This document shows positions 7,571 through 16,285 of a stretch of DNA of 28,694 nt, one piece after another. Position 1 is the first letter of the stretch; each line of letters starts with the position of its first letter. The stretch covers positions 1 through 28,694 of the forward strand of contig JAFLUQ010000013.1 in the NCBI GenBank assembly GCA_022508735.1, given 5' to 3'. A program made the translations under genes and the position numbers. This stretch comes from Oscillospiraceae bacterium. GTDB lineage: Bacteria; Bacillota; Clostridia; UMGS1883. Below the pieces are notes generated by a model, which saw only the letters and a list, made by a program, of their open reading frames with translations, was not told the origin of the DNA and did not search any database.

Positions 7571-10500
7571 TTATTTAAAGTATTCTACGCCGCTCTCGAA
7601 CAGAAGCTGATCCTTGTCCATGACGATGTTTTTAGCCACAAAATCGCCCTTGCGTTCGCTGTGACCCATCTTACCGAAGATGCGTCCGTCCGGGCTTGTA
7701 ATTCCCTCAATGGCGTCAATACTGCCGTTGGGGTTAAAGGCAATATCGTGGGTGGGATTGCCGCTGAGGTCAACGTAGCGGGTAGCGATCTGCCCGTTCT
7801 CGCGGAGCTGAGCCAAAAGCGCGTCATCAGCCACGAAGCGGCCCTCACCGTGAGAAACAGGTATGGCGTAAACCCCGCCGAGTTCAGCCTTGCTGAGCCA
7901 CGGGCTGAGCTTGCTGACTACCTTGGTATAGGTCATCTGGGATACATGTCGGCCTATATTGTTGAAGGTCAGAGTCGGGCAGCTGTCATCCATATCCCGG
8001 ATCTCGCCATAGGGCACCAGTCCTAACTTTATAAGGGCCTGGAAGCCGTTACATATGCCGAGGATAAGGCCGTCACGCTCCTTGATGAGACGCATTGTAG
8101 CCTCGCGCACCCTGGCATTGCGGAAGGCCGTGGCAATAAACTTGCCGCTGCCGTCGGGTTCGTCGCCGCCGCTGAAGCCGCCGGGGAACATGATGATCTG
8201 ACTCTCTGCTATCTTTTCGGCAAAGGCGCGGAGGGATTCCTCAACATGAGCCTGAGACAGGTTGTTGAACACGCATATCTCGGGCTCTGCGCCTGCCTTT
8301 ATAAACTGACGGGCACTGTCGTACTCGCAATTGGTGCCGGGGAATACGGGGATAAATACCCTCGGCTTTGCTACCTTATTTTTAGCTATGTGAACGGACT
8401 TTTTCTCGCTGAGATAATCGCTGAGCTCAGCCTCCTCTTCACGGGCGTGAGTGGGGAAGATGCGCTCAAGAGTGCCCGTCCATGCGGCGAGAGCTTCTTC
8501 TATGGAAATAGCGATGCCGTTAACGACTATGTCGCTGCCGCCGGTGGTGCCGAGCAGAATGCCGCCAAGCTCCGCGAACAGCGCCTTATCGTCGGTCTCA
8601 ACAACTATGCCGCCGGGGGCGGGGGAGAACAGGTCTCCGTTATAATTTATCTCGGCACCTATCTTATTGCCGAAGCTCATTTTGCTTATGCACTCGCAAA
8701 TACCGCCCATCTTAAGAGCCGAGGCGGAAAGCACCTTTCCGGCCCCCACTGCGGCGTACATGGCGCTGTAGTTTTTGTGAAGAGCGTCAAAGTCGGGAGT
8801 GTCGTCACTGAGGCGGGGAAGAGGCAGATACACGATGGCGCTGCCCTCCTTCTTGAACTCGGGTGAAAGAACGCGACCGGCGTTTTCAACGGCTATGGCG
8901 AAGGAAACCAATGTGGGAGGTACGTCCATATCGCCGAAGGAACCACTCATAGAATCTTTGCCGCCGATTGCGGCTGTGCCTATTTTTATTTGCGCCGTAT
9001 AGGCTCCCAAAAGAGCCGCGAAGGGCTTGCCCCAGCGGGTGGGGTCGGAGCCGAGACGCTCGAAATATTCCTGGAAGGTGAGCCTTGCCTTGCTGTAGTC
9101 CGCACCCATAGCGGCCAGCTTGGAGATGGACTCGACCACCGCGTACATTGCGCCGTGGAAGGGACTCTTGGTGGTGAGTACGGGGTTGTAGCCATAGGCC
9201 ATTACCGTGGCGGTAGTGGTCTCGCCCTCACTCAAGGGGAGCTTTGCGGCCATGCCCTCTGCCGGGGTGAGCTGATACTTGCCGCCGAAGGGCATGAGTA
9301 CCGAGCTTGCGCCGATGGTGCTGTCGAACCGCTCGGAAAGACCCTTCTGAGAGCATACGTTCAGGTCGGCAACGGTCTCGAGCCACTTGGCCTTTATGTC
9401 GCCGCCCTCCTCAGCGGGGAACAGCTCCTCTGTGGGAGTAACGGCTTTTATTACGGCGTGCTTTTCAGCACCGTTTGTATTCAGAAAGTCGCGGCTTATG
9501 TCAACGATCGTTTTGCCGCGCCATTTCATGCGAAGTCTGTTGGTATCGGTTACCTGAGCCACAACGGTGGCCTCAAGGTTTTCTTTGTTTGCGGCGGCAA
9601 TGAACCTATCCACATTTTCAGCGGCAACCACCACGGCCATTCTCTCCTGGCTCTCGCTTATGGCCAGCTCAGTGCCGTCAAGGCCATCGTACTTCTTGGG
9701 TACGGCGTCAAGATTTATGTCCAGTCCGTCGGCCAGCTCGCCGATGGCAACGCTGACGCCGCCGGCGCCGAAGTCGTTGCAGCGCTTTATCATACGGGTC
9801 ACGTCACCGTCGCGGAACAGGCGCTGGAGCTTGCGCTCCTCGGGAGGATTACCCTTCTGCACCTCGGCTCCGCAGCTTTCGAGGGAGTTCACATTGTGGG
9901 CCTTGGAGGAGCCTGTGGCGCCGCCGCAGCCGTCACGGCCCGTTCTGCCGCCGAGAAGTATTATGATATCGCCCTTGTCGGGAACCTCGCGCACTACGTG
10001 ATCCTTTGGAGTGGCGCCTACAACAGCGCCTATCTCCATGCGCTTGGCAACATAGCCGGGATGGTAAACCTCGGCTACCTGACCGGTGGCAAGGCCTATC
10101 TGGTTGCCGTAGGAGCTGTAGCCTGCTGCAGCCGTGCGGGTGATCTTACGCTGGGGAAGCTTGCCGGGCAGGGTATCCTTAACGGCTGTGCGGGGGTCGC
10201 CGCTGCCGGTGACGCGCATAGCCTGATATACGTAGCTTCGGCCGGAAAGCGGATCGCGTATCGCGCCGCCAAGGCAGGTGGCCGCACCGCCGAAGGGCTC
10301 GATCTCGGTGGGGTGGTTATGAGTCTCGTTCTTGAACATCACGAGCCAAGGCTCGGGCTTGCCGTTTATATCGGCTATTATGTTGATGGAGCAGGCATTT
10401 ATTTCTTCGCTCTCGTCAAGATCGTCAAGCTTGCCGGCGGCCTTCAGCTCCTTCATGGCTATTGTGGCAAGGTCCATGAGGCACATATTCTTTTTCTTGT

Positions 10501-11287
10501 TTACATAAAGGGTCTCGCGGCTCTTTTTATAGGCCGCAAAAGCCTCGGCAAGAGGCTTAAATTCCGGGTCTATCTCCACGCTGTCGAATATGGTGGTAAA
10601 GGTGGTGTGACGGCAGTGGTCAGACCAGTATGTATCTATCACGCGCATCTCGGTGAAGCTGGGATTGCGATGCTCTGTGTTTTTGAAGTAGTCTTGGCAG
10701 AAGCGCAGATCGTCCATATCCATGGCGAAGCCCATCTTTTCGGCAAGGGCCGAAAGCGCCTCGTCTCCGCCGTCGATAAAGCCCTCTACCTCGGCCACGT
10801 CAGCGGGAATATCAGCCGTCATGATAAGGCTCTCGGGCTTACTGAGCTCGGCGTCGTGGGCCTCCACGGGGTTGATGACGTACTTTCTCATGCGCTCCAC
10901 ATCTTCGAGGGAGACCTCACCCTTAAAGATGATCAGCTTTGCCGCGCGGACAACGGGCTTCTCACCGCGGGTAAGTATCTGCACACAGACAGCGGCACTG
11001 TCTGCCCTTTGGTCGTACTGCCCGGGAAGCAGCTCATAGGCAATGATGTTTTCGTCCTCAGATAGGGCCAGCTCCTCGTCAAAGGCCCAGTCTACCGGAG
11101 GTTCGGAGAACACGAGAGTGCGCGCGGCAGCGTATTCCTCGTCGCTGATTCCTTCGATGTCGTACCTGTTTACCACGCGCAGCGCCTTCAGGCCCTCGAT
11201 CATGAGGGTGTGGCGCAGGTCGTGGAGCAGCCCCTTGGCTTCAACGTCGAAGCCGGGCTTTTTTTCTACAAAGATGCGTTTACTCAT
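7571..11287 (-). CDS. purL: phosphoribosylformylglycinamidine synthase (single-chain FGAM synthase)
   Basis: It catalyses the fourth step of purine synthesis: FGAR plus glutamine and ATP gives FGAM. The 1238-residue chain matches the clostridial/bifidobacterial single-polypeptide form, with PurS-like, PurL synthetase and PurQ glutaminase parts fused in order. The synthetase shows FKNETHNHPTEIEPFGGAATCLGG near residues 320-340 and a second half starting with MPFGGKYQLTPAEGMAAKLPLSEG. The C-terminal class I amidotransferase has nucleophile Cys1079 in GICNGFQ and the His1146/Glu1148 pair in SHGEGRF. The ATG is preceded by AAAGGA with an 8-base gap. RadC ends 26 bp upstream and an SLH gene begins 20 bp downstream, with no other purine gene in the window. 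No purine riboswitch was seen. Confidence 0.97.
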   Translation of the reverse strand: MSKRIFVEKKPGFDVEAKGLLHDLRHTLMIEGLKALRVVNRYDIEGISDEEYAAARTLVFSEPPVDWAFDEELALSEDENIIAYELLPGQYDQRADSAAVCVQILTRGEKPVVRAAKLIIFKGEVSLEDVERMRKYVINPVEAHDAELSKPESLIMTADIPADVAEVEGFIDGGDEALSALAEKMGFAMDMDDLRFCQDYFKNTEHRNPSFTEMRVIDTYWSDHCRHTTFTTIFDSVEIDPEFKPLAEAFAAYKKSRETLYVNKKKNMCLMDLATIAMKELKAAGKLDDLDESEEINACSINIIADINGKPEPWLVMFKNETHNHPTEIEPFGGAATCLGGAIRDPLSGRSYVYQAMRVTGSGDPRTAVKDTLPGKLPQRKITRTAAAGYSSYGNQIGLATGQVAEVYHPGYVAKRMEIGAVVGATPKDHVVREVPDKGDIIILLGGRTGRDGCGGATGSSKAHNVNSLESCGAEVQKGNPPEERKLQRLFRDGDVTRMIKRCNDFGAGGVSVAIGELADGLDINLDAVPKKYDGLDGTELAISESQERMAVVVAAENVDRFIAAANKENLEATVVAQVTDTNRLRMKWRGKTIVDISRDFLNTNGAEKHAVIKAVTPTEELFPAEEGGDIKAKWLETVADLNVCSQKGLSERFDSTIGASSVLMPFGGKYQLTPAEGMAAKLPLSEGETTTATVMAYGYNPVLTTKSPFHGAMYAVVESISKLAAMGADYSKARLTFQEYFERLGSDPTRWGKPFAALLGAYTAQIKIGTAAIGGKDSMSGSFGDMDVPPTLVSFAIAVENAGRVLSPEFKKEGSAIVYLPLPRLSDDTPDFDALHKNYSAMYAAVGAGKVLSASALKMGGICECISKMSFGNKIGAEINYNGDLFSPAPGGIVVETDDKALFAELGGILLGTTGGSDIVVNGIAISIEEALAAWTGTLERIFPTHAREEEAELSDYLSEKKSVHIAKNKVAKPRVFIPVFPGTNCEYDSARQFIKAGAEPEICVFNNLSQAHVEESLRAFAEKIAESQIIMFPGGFSGGDEPDGSGKFIATAFRNARVREATMRLIKERDGLILGICNGFQALIKLGLVPYGEIRDMDDSCPTLTFNNIGRHVSQMTYTKVVSKLSPWLSKAELGGVYAIPVSHGEGRFVADDALLAQLRENGQIATRYVDLSGNPTHDIAFNPNGSIDAIEGITSPDGRIFGKMGHSERKGDFVAKNIVMDKDQLLFESGVEYFK

Positions 11288-11313
11288 ACTATCATTCCTT
11301 TGTCTATTGTTAT

Positions 11314-11997
11314 TCAGACCGGCATAATGCAGTTTTCGGCAAAGCTGAAATAGTCTTTGCCGGAAACGATTATATGGTCAGTGATTTTGATTCCAATATC
11401 ATAAAGCCGCGAACAAATCAGCTTTGTGGCATCACGGTCCGCCTGAGAGGGTGTAGTGTCGCCGGATACGTGGTTGTGAGCAATGACTATCTGATCCGCC
11501 TTTACCTCCACGGCAAAATCGACCAGAGCACGGAGCTGCACGGTAGTCTGGGACACAAAACCTTTTGAAAGGATGCGGAAGGCTATCTTTTTGCGGCGGG
11601 CATCGAGAGCAGCAGCCGCAAATACCTCCTCGCCTAAAAGCCCAATCTTTGAGCAGAGGAACTCGGCCATGTGCTCCGCTGTCTTCATGCGGTCCTTTTC
11701 GTCAAAGCGAACCTTTGTATAATACTGCGATAGCTGCGACATGAGCTTAAGCAGCACAGCAGCGTTATAGCCGATACCCTTTACCTCCATGAGAGAGGGG
11801 ATCTCGGCGTCGAAAACCTTATCAAGTGATCCAAACTTGTCGAGTAGGTCATGGGCCATTTCGTTGGTGTCTTTTTGCGGAACCGCATAAAACAGCAGCA
11901 GCTCGAGCACCTGATGTGGTTCAAAGTCGGCAAGCCCTTCTGTTTCAAAACGGCGGCGTACCCGATCGCGGTGGCCCTTGTGAGGGTTTTCCATCAT
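11314..11997 (-). CDS. radC: RadC-family JAB/MPN domain protein
   Basis: The protein has 227 residues. The N-terminal half (about 1-95) carries a helix-hairpin-helix region (LMEVKGIGYNAAVLLKL) expected to bind DNA. The C-terminal half is a JAMM-type MPN domain with the full zinc motif H-x-H-x7-S-x2-D (HNHVSGDTTPSQAD, about 173-186). The family was named for DNA repair, but its biochemical role remains unsettled. The ATG pair at 11997/11994 follows GAGGTG. The gene begins 20 bp after the upstream SLH gene and ends 26 bp before purL, which indicates co-transcription. Confidence 0.93.
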   Translation of the reverse strand: MMENPHKGHRDRVRRRFETEGLADFEPHQVLELLLFYAVPQKDTNEMAHDLLDKFGSLDKVFDAEIPSLMEVKGIGYNAAVLLKLMSQLSQYYTKVRFDEKDRMKTAEHMAEFLCSKIGLLGEEVFAAAALDARRKKIAFRILSKGFVSQTTVQLRALVDFAVEVKADQIVIAHNHVSGDTTPSQADRDATKLICSRLYDIGIKITDHIIVSGKDYFSFAENCIMPV

Positions 11998-12017
11998 ACG
12001 GCACCTCTTTTGCGAAG

Positions 12018-13325
12018 TTATTTATTATGTCCATATGCGCCATATATCAAGTATGCGCTTTGGGCGCGAGTGGCGTTCTCAAGCGGAGAGAACCCCATCT
12101 CGTCGGGGATCATGCCATTGGCCCGAAGCAGGGCTATGGGCTCCCTGGCGTACCAAGCGGCTTCACTCTCGTCATCTTCTGTGAGATTTAAAGGTTTGGG
12201 CAGGCTTATGCCCTTCATATCCAGCACGCGGCGGATAATGACTACGGCATCCTGACAGGTTATGTTGGCGTTTGGTTCAAAACGACCGTCGTAGCCGTTA
12301 ACGATGCCATTGTCGGCAGCTATGAGCACGGCGGGGGCAAACCACTCGTCGCTCACGTCCGTAAATGAGCTTTCACCGGTGGAGCTGAACTCAAAAGCGT
12401 TAACTATCATCTGCACGAACTGGGCACGGGTCACGTTTTCCGCGGGAGCAAAAGTTCCGTCGCCCATGCCGCTTAAAACACCGGCCTTCGCCAGAGCGTT
12501 TATGCCATCTCTGGCCCAGGGTGTGGCGTCCAAATCAGTGAAAAGATCTTCCTGTAGGGTCGGTTTATCCTGCTCGACGGACTCTACCGGTTCTTTCTGC
12601 TCTTGCTTTCCGTTTGACTCATTCTCTTTGCCGGACTGATCATTTTTGTTGGTGCCGGGTACATTTGTCTTGTCAGCCGGAACTATGTCAATAGTGAGAG
12701 TGGCATAGTTATTGCCGCAGTATACCCATACTATGGCCCGGCCGGTGCGCTTCGGGGTTATGGTTGCAGTTGCGGAATTTGCACCGTCTATGGTTATTTT
12801 ATCGTTGTCATCTGTAGTCCATTTGAAGGACTTGCTCTCTCCTGCGGCCGACACTGTTGCCGTCTCACCCAGGTGGAGCAGAAGCTCAGTCTGAGTGATG
12901 GTCACATCAGTGGCTATGACATCATTGCGGGATCCGCCGCTGCTTCCGCTGCCTGAGCCTGAGCCGGTGCTATGGTCAACGCGGTCCTGCACGATCTCAA
13001 ATACATGAGTAAAGGTGTCTCCACGCTCGGTAATGAGATAAAGAGTATATTCTTCTAAAGGCCATGCACGGTTCACGCCGATATATATGCCATCTGTAAA
13101 TTCCATTGCATCGGCGGTCTGTGAGGTCATGGGACTGCCGGCTGAGTTGGCAATAACTATTCTGACGGTCACGGTTCCAGGCGGAAGCGTGCCGCAGATG
13201 AAGATCTCCTCACCGAGGCCGTAGGCATCGTAAAGAGTGTCGACCTCTATTTCATCAGCAAAAACGGCGGGAGCAAAGGCAAGTAGCATAGCCGCCGCCA
13301 AAACAAGGGAAATCAGTCGTTTCAT
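12018..13325 (-). CDS. S-layer-homology protein with Ig-like (Big_2-type) domain
   Basis: From the start at 13325 the protein has 435 residues: a signal peptide (MKRLISLVLAAAMLLAF, cleavage near VFA), a beta-rich domain at about 25-125, and a short Ser/Gly hinge. A bacterial Ig-like group 2 domain follows at about 135-220 (VTITQTELLLHLGETATVSA, ending GNNYATLTIDI). A charged linker rich in Glu, Lys and Asn leads to three SLH repeats at about 260-435. The start at 13325 is chosen over an in-frame ATG at 13352 because GGGAGG (13333-13338) lies seven bases before it and the signal peptide then begins at Met1. It is the first gene of the operon with radC, purL and a second SLH protein. It should be exported and held on the wall polymer by the SLH domains. 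Confidence 0.87.
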   Translation of the reverse strand: MKRLISLVLAAAMLLAFAPAVFADEIEVDTLYDAYGLGEEIFICGTLPPGTVTVRIVIANSAGSPMTSQTADAMEFTDGIYIGVNRAWPLEEYTLYLITERGDTFTHVFEIVQDRVDHSTGSGSGSGSSGGSRNDVIATDVTITQTELLLHLGETATVSAAGESKSFKWTTDDNDKITIDGANSATATITPKRTGRAIVWVYCGNNYATLTIDIVPADKTNVPGTNKNDQSGKENESNGKQEQKEPVESVEQDKPTLQEDLFTDLDATPWARDGINALAKAGVLSGMGDGTFAPAENVTRAQFVQMIVNAFEFSSTGESSFTDVSDEWFAPAVLIAADNGIVNGYDGRFEPNANITCQDAVVIIRRVLDMKGISLPKPLNLTEDDESEAAWYAREPIALLRANGMIPDEMGFSPLENATRAQSAYLIYGAYGHNK

Positions 13326-13392
13326 TTTTGAACCTCCCGGGTGAAATTTCAATAACGTGCCGCAGATAATGCGACACTTTTACCTATACTAC

Positions 13393-13421
13393 ATTATAGC
13401 AGATTATTCTTCGGTTGTAAA
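13393..13421 (-). promoter_or_regulatory. promoter of the SLH-radC-purL-SLH operon
   Basis: On the minus strand TTTACA (13416-13421) and TATAAT (13393-13398) are separated by exactly 17 bp. The -35 lies inside the last codons of rnmV, which ends at 13404. The start codon is about 67 bp downstream. Confidence 0.72.
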
Positions 13422-14000
13422 GAGCGAATTGATGGAAATTGCCGCGTCAAAGAAGCTTTTTTTCGTCATTATTGCGTTTGCCGCATCGAGCAGGCCGTTG
13501 GCTGAAAGGTGGGTAGGAAGGCGGAGTTTTCTGCACAGCGCCTCGCGCCGCTCTCGGCTGCCTTCGCCGCCCGACAGGCCAAGCTCGAAAAGGTCTGTTT
13601 TGGTTATTTCCTCGCCGCGCACTCCCTCGCCGTCGGCAAAGGGAAGGAGCACTTTCCTGAGTGCCTCGCGCTCCATGCCCTCCACCCCGAGCTTTCCTTC
13701 GGCGGAGGGGGCAGTTTTACGGCGCTCCTTGCCGAAAATCTCGGGTATATAGGCATGGCGCACGTTTTTATCGCCGGTGATATTTTTGATATGGGAGCGT
13801 ATCAAAAAGCCAGCCCTGTCGGGGTCGGTCAGGACGATAAGCCCCTTCTCCCGGGCCAGCATACGAATAAACTCCCGTTTCTCTTTATCCTTGAATATTT
13901 TGAAGCCGTCGGTAATATAACAGTAGGCGTCACAGACCTCCGTGACGCGCTGCCGGTCGTATATACCTTCGACGATTATCGCTTGAGTTATGTGCAGCAT
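13404..14000 (-). CDS. rnmV: ribonuclease M5-like protein (Toprim plus DUF4093)
   Basis: RNase M5 makes the final cuts that mature 5S rRNA. The 198-residue protein has an N-terminal Toprim domain with the acidic motif AIIVEGIYD near residues 6-14 and the DxD motif VLTDPDRAG near 70-78. A DUF4093 C-terminal domain follows (ELGLSGGEGSRERREALCRKL), as in known RNase M5 proteins. The start at 14000 is chosen over 14018 because GGGAGG (14006-14011) lies five bases upstream of it and overlaps the codons between the two ATGs. It follows hpf, with a GC-rich hairpin at 14024-14044 in between. No rRNA or ksgA lies nearby, though ksgA is a common neighbour elsewhere. Confidence 0.85.
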   Translation of the reverse strand: MLHITQAIIVEGIYDRQRVTEVCDAYCYITDGFKIFKDKEKREFIRMLAREKGLIVLTDPDRAGFLIRSHIKNITGDKNVRHAYIPEIFGKERRKTAPSAEGKLGVEGMEREALRKVLLPFADGEGVRGEEITKTDLFELGLSGGEGSRERREALCRKLRLPTHLSANGLLDAANAIMTKKSFFDAAISINSLFTTEE

Positions 14001-14023
14001 AAATGCCTCCCTTAACACGATAA

Positions 14024-14044
14024 AGCGGGGGCAATGCCCCCGCT
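14024..14044 (-). terminator. GC-rich hairpin between hpf and rnmV
   Basis: AGCGGGGGC (14024-14032) and GCCCCCGCT (14036-14044) form a perfect 9-bp stem with a 3-base loop. On the minus strand it is followed by TTTATCG, a short U-rich run, so it is a weak or partial terminator after hpf. It could also be a processing site. Confidence 0.5.
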
Positions 14045-14056
14045 GATAAACATTTT

Positions 14057-14593
14057 TTATTCAACATCAATAAGGCCGTAATCGCCCTGCTTTCTCTTAT
14101 ATACAATGGCGGTGTTGTCGGTCTCGGCGTTGAGGAATATATAAAACTCGTGGCCCACAAGGTTCATCTGAAGCACGGCTTCCTCCGGGTGCATGGGCTT
14201 AACGTGATGCGTCTTGGTGCGCACGATGCGAATTTCGCTGTCGCCTTCATCCTCATCGGCGGGAACCGAGAAAGCATCCGGGGCAGCTATATCCAGCCCT
14301 GTGCGAAGACGCTTTGCAAGGCGGGTCTTGTTCTTCCTGATCTGGCGCTCAATGGCCTCAATATTGTTGTCTACCGCCACAAGAAGCTCGTCGTCACGCT
14401 GCTCAGCACGGTATATCATATCGCCGGAGAAAATCGTTACCTCAACGATCATGCGGTCACGCTGCTCAGCTACGACCACATTCGACTCCGCAGAATCGTC
14501 GAAAAACTTCCCGAGACGGGAAACCTTCTTGGAAATCGCGTCTTTCTCGGCGTCTTTAAGGGTGAGTTTTCTGGCGTAAATGTTGACTTTCAT
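14057..14593 (-). CDS. hpf: ribosome hibernation-promoting factor, long form
   Basis: In stationary phase, long-form HPF binds the decoding region of the 30S subunit and joins two 70S ribosomes into inactive 100S dimers. The 178-residue length fits the long form. Residues 1-100 form the ribosome-binding beta-alpha domain (MKVNIYARKLTLKDAEKDAI, then IERQIRKNKTRLAKRL). Residues about 120-178 form the dimerisation domain (PMHPEEAVLQMNLVGHEFYIFLN, ending KRKQGDYGLIDVE). An AGGAGG ribosome site precedes the ATG, and a near-consensus promoter lies at 14642-14670. Confidence 0.96.
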   Translation of the reverse strand: MKVNIYARKLTLKDAEKDAISKKVSRLGKFFDDSAESNVVVAEQRDRMIVEVTIFSGDMIYRAEQRDDELLVAVDNNIEAIERQIRKNKTRLAKRLRTGLDIAAPDAFSVPADEDEGDSEIRIVRTKTHHVKPMHPEEAVLQMNLVGHEFYIFLNAETDNTAIVYKRKQGDYGLIDVE

Positions 14594-14641
14594 TCTGGTT
14601 CCTCCTTATTGTATATTGCGGCTTCACCGCTTTCTATTAAT

Positions 14642-14670
14642 ATTATACAATGAGTCGGGATAAAAATCAA
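14642..14670 (-). promoter_or_regulatory. promoter of hpf
   Basis: On the minus strand TTGATT (14665-14670) and TATAAT (14642-14647) are separated by 17 bp. They lie about 50 bp upstream of the hpf ATG. It is a vegetative-type promoter; no stress-sigma motif was recognised. Confidence 0.8.
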
Positions 14671-14688
14671 TAGTTTTTTGTGAATTTT

Positions 14689-15531
14689 TTATAAAACTAT
14701 GGTTTTATGCCGTGTTACATGGCAGCTTATGTTCACGGCCACAGGTAAACCGGCGATGTGAGTGGGGTAGGTGAGTATGTTCACCTTAAGGGCAGTGGTG
14801 CGGCCCCCGAGGCCCTGAGGGCCTATGCCGAGCTTATTTATCCGCTCCAGCAGCTCACGCTCCATGTCGGCGTAGTAGGGGTCGGGATTTTCCTCGTTAA
14901 GAGGCACGGTCAGCGCTTTTTTTGAAAGGATCGCCGCCTTTTCCATTGTTCCGCCAATGCCCACGCCCACAACTATGGGAGGGCAGGGATTGCTGCCGCC
15001 CTTTGATGCTGTTTCCACTACAAAGTCCTTCACACCGTTCTCACCGTCAGAGGGCTTGAGCATTTTTACCGCGCTCATGTTTTCGCTGCCAAAGCCCTTG
15101 GGGGCTATGGTTATGGAGAGCTTGTCGCCTTTGACCTGAGTCAGATGGACGATCGCCGGGGTGTTGTCGCCGGTGTTTTTGCGGCGGAGAGGGTCGGCCA
15201 CTACGCTCTTGCGAAGGTAGCCATCGGTGTAGCCCTTGCGCACGCCTTCGTTGATAGCCTCTTCAACAGTCGCACCGTCTATGTAGACTTCACTGCCAAG
15301 CTCCACAAAAAATACAGCCATGCCTGTGTCTTGACAAATGGGCATCTGCTTCTCTCGGGCAATGTCGGCATTTTCGATTATCCGCCCGAGTATGCTTTTA
15401 CCTATGGGTGATTCCTCGGCCTGCTCGGCCTCCTTAAGCTTGTCGTACACATCGCCGCAGAGATTGCGGTTCGCGTCAATACAGAGCTGCGCCACCGCTT
15501 CTGCTACGGCTTTGGCTGATATTTTTCTCAT
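14689..15531 (-). CDS. fumA: class I fumarate hydratase (or related hydro-lyase), alpha subunit
   Basis: Two-subunit class I fumarases are oxygen-sensitive [4Fe-4S] enzymes that interconvert fumarate and malate; L(+)-tartrate dehydratase shares the fold. The 280-residue length is that of a complete alpha subunit. Seen motifs are MPICQDTGMAVFFVELG (about 72-88), GSENMSAVKMLKPSDG and KGGSNPCPPIVVGVGIGGTMEKA, which carry conserved Cys residues. GPQGLGGRTTALKVN lies near the C-terminus. The beta subunit, normally the next gene (about 180 residues), is absent: after the stop comes the hpf promoter and hpf. The start follows GGAGGA and lies 13 bp after the ThiZ-like ATPase stop, so it appears to be the last gene of the TPP-riboswitch operon. 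Motifs do not separate fumarase from tartrate dehydratase. Confidence 0.9.
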   Translation of the reverse strand: MRKISAKAVAEAVAQLCIDANRNLCGDVYDKLKEAEQAEESPIGKSILGRIIENADIAREKQMPICQDTGMAVFFVELGSEVYIDGATVEEAINEGVRKGYTDGYLRKSVVADPLRRKNTGDNTPAIVHLTQVKGDKLSITIAPKGFGSENMSAVKMLKPSDGENGVKDFVVETASKGGSNPCPPIVVGVGIGGTMEKAAILSKKALTVPLNEENPDPYYADMERELLERINKLGIGPQGLGGRTTALKVNILTYPTHIAGLPVAVNISCHVTRHKTIVL

Positions 15532-15544
15532 GATAGTCCTCCGT

Positions 15545-16285
15545 TCACTGACTGATCAGCTTTGTTATTCTGATTTTATTGTTTAAAAATTCCTCTGTAA
15601 GCTCAGGCATTTCTCCCTCCGGCAGAATGTTGTTTAGCTCGTGGCTTATTCTGCCGGGCGCCCCGCCGAGGATATATATACGGTCTGAGAGGAGCAGGGC
15701 CTCGTTTATGTCGTGAGTTATGAAAAACACCGACAGTCCCTGCTTGCGGGCCACGGCCTTGAACCACCGCTGCATATCGCTGCGGGTTATGGCGTCCAGC
15801 GCGCTGAAGGGCTCGTCCATAAGCAGAGCCTCGGAAGAAAACAGGCAGCTTCGAAGCAGCGCCGCCCTTTGGCGCATTCCGCCGGAAAGCTGGGCCGGAT
15901 AGAGTTTTTCACAGCCTTCGAGACCGAAGTCTTTAAGCATGGAAATAACTCTTTCTCGGGCGACCTTCCGCTTTTCGCCGCGCAGCACCAGCGGCAGGGC
16001 CGCGTTATCGGCGATGGACTTAAAGGGAAGCAGCAGATCGCTCTGCTGCATATAGCCAACCAGACCGCTTTTGCCGGTCACGTCCTCGCCGCTAAGATAA
16101 ACGCTGCCGCTGTCGGGCCTTTCGAGACCCGACAGTATGTTGAACAGCGTGGTTTTGCCTATGCCGCTGACGCCCAGCAGGGCGACGATCTCGCCGCGGC
16201 CGAGCCTCACCGATATGTCGGCAATGACCTTCTTTTCACCGTAGCTCTTATAAAGGTTTTTTGCTTCAAGTACGGTATTCATCAT
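15545..16285 (-). CDS. thiZ: thiamine-precursor ABC transporter ATP-binding protein (ThiZ-like)
   Basis: The protein has 246 residues and all ABC ATPase motifs: Walker A GVSGIGKTT near residue 40, the Q-loop in VGYMQQSDLL, the signature LSGGMRQRAALLRS near 130-145, Walker B ALLMDEPFSALD and H-loop FFITHDINEA. It resembles ATPases of the nitrate/taurine/NMT1 importer group. The start overlaps the stop of the binding-protein gene (ATGATGA), which indicates translational coupling. It powers the permease at 17331-18113. The substrate is inferred from the upstream TPP riboswitch. Confidence 0.9.
   Translation of the reverse strand: MMNTVLEAKNLYKSYGEKKVIADISVRLGRGEIVALLGVSGIGKTTLFNILSGLERPDSGSVYLSGEDVTGKSGLVGYMQQSDLLLPFKSIADNAALPLVLRGEKRKVARERVISMLKDFGLEGCEKLYPAQLSGGMRQRAALLRSCLFSSEALLMDEPFSALDAITRSDMQRWFKAVARKQGLSVFFITHDINEALLLSDRIYILGGAPGRISHELNNILPEGEMPELTEEFLNNKIRITKLISQ

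Noticed and set aside
8990..11065. A 691-codon open frame on the plus strand opposite purL
   Set aside because: It is fully antisense to a well-supported purL, has no ribosome site or family features, and is explained by the codon bias of the real gene.
14594..14688. A raiA-type RNA motif upstream of hpf
   Set aside because: The gap is under 100 bp and is filled by a simple promoter and ribosome site, too short for that large RNA.
14670..14700. AT-rich inverted repeat (ATAGTTTT/AAAACTAT) as a terminator after the fumarase gene
   Set aside because: The stem is only 8 AT-rich base pairs with a 15-base loop and overlaps the hpf -35 box; too weak to call.
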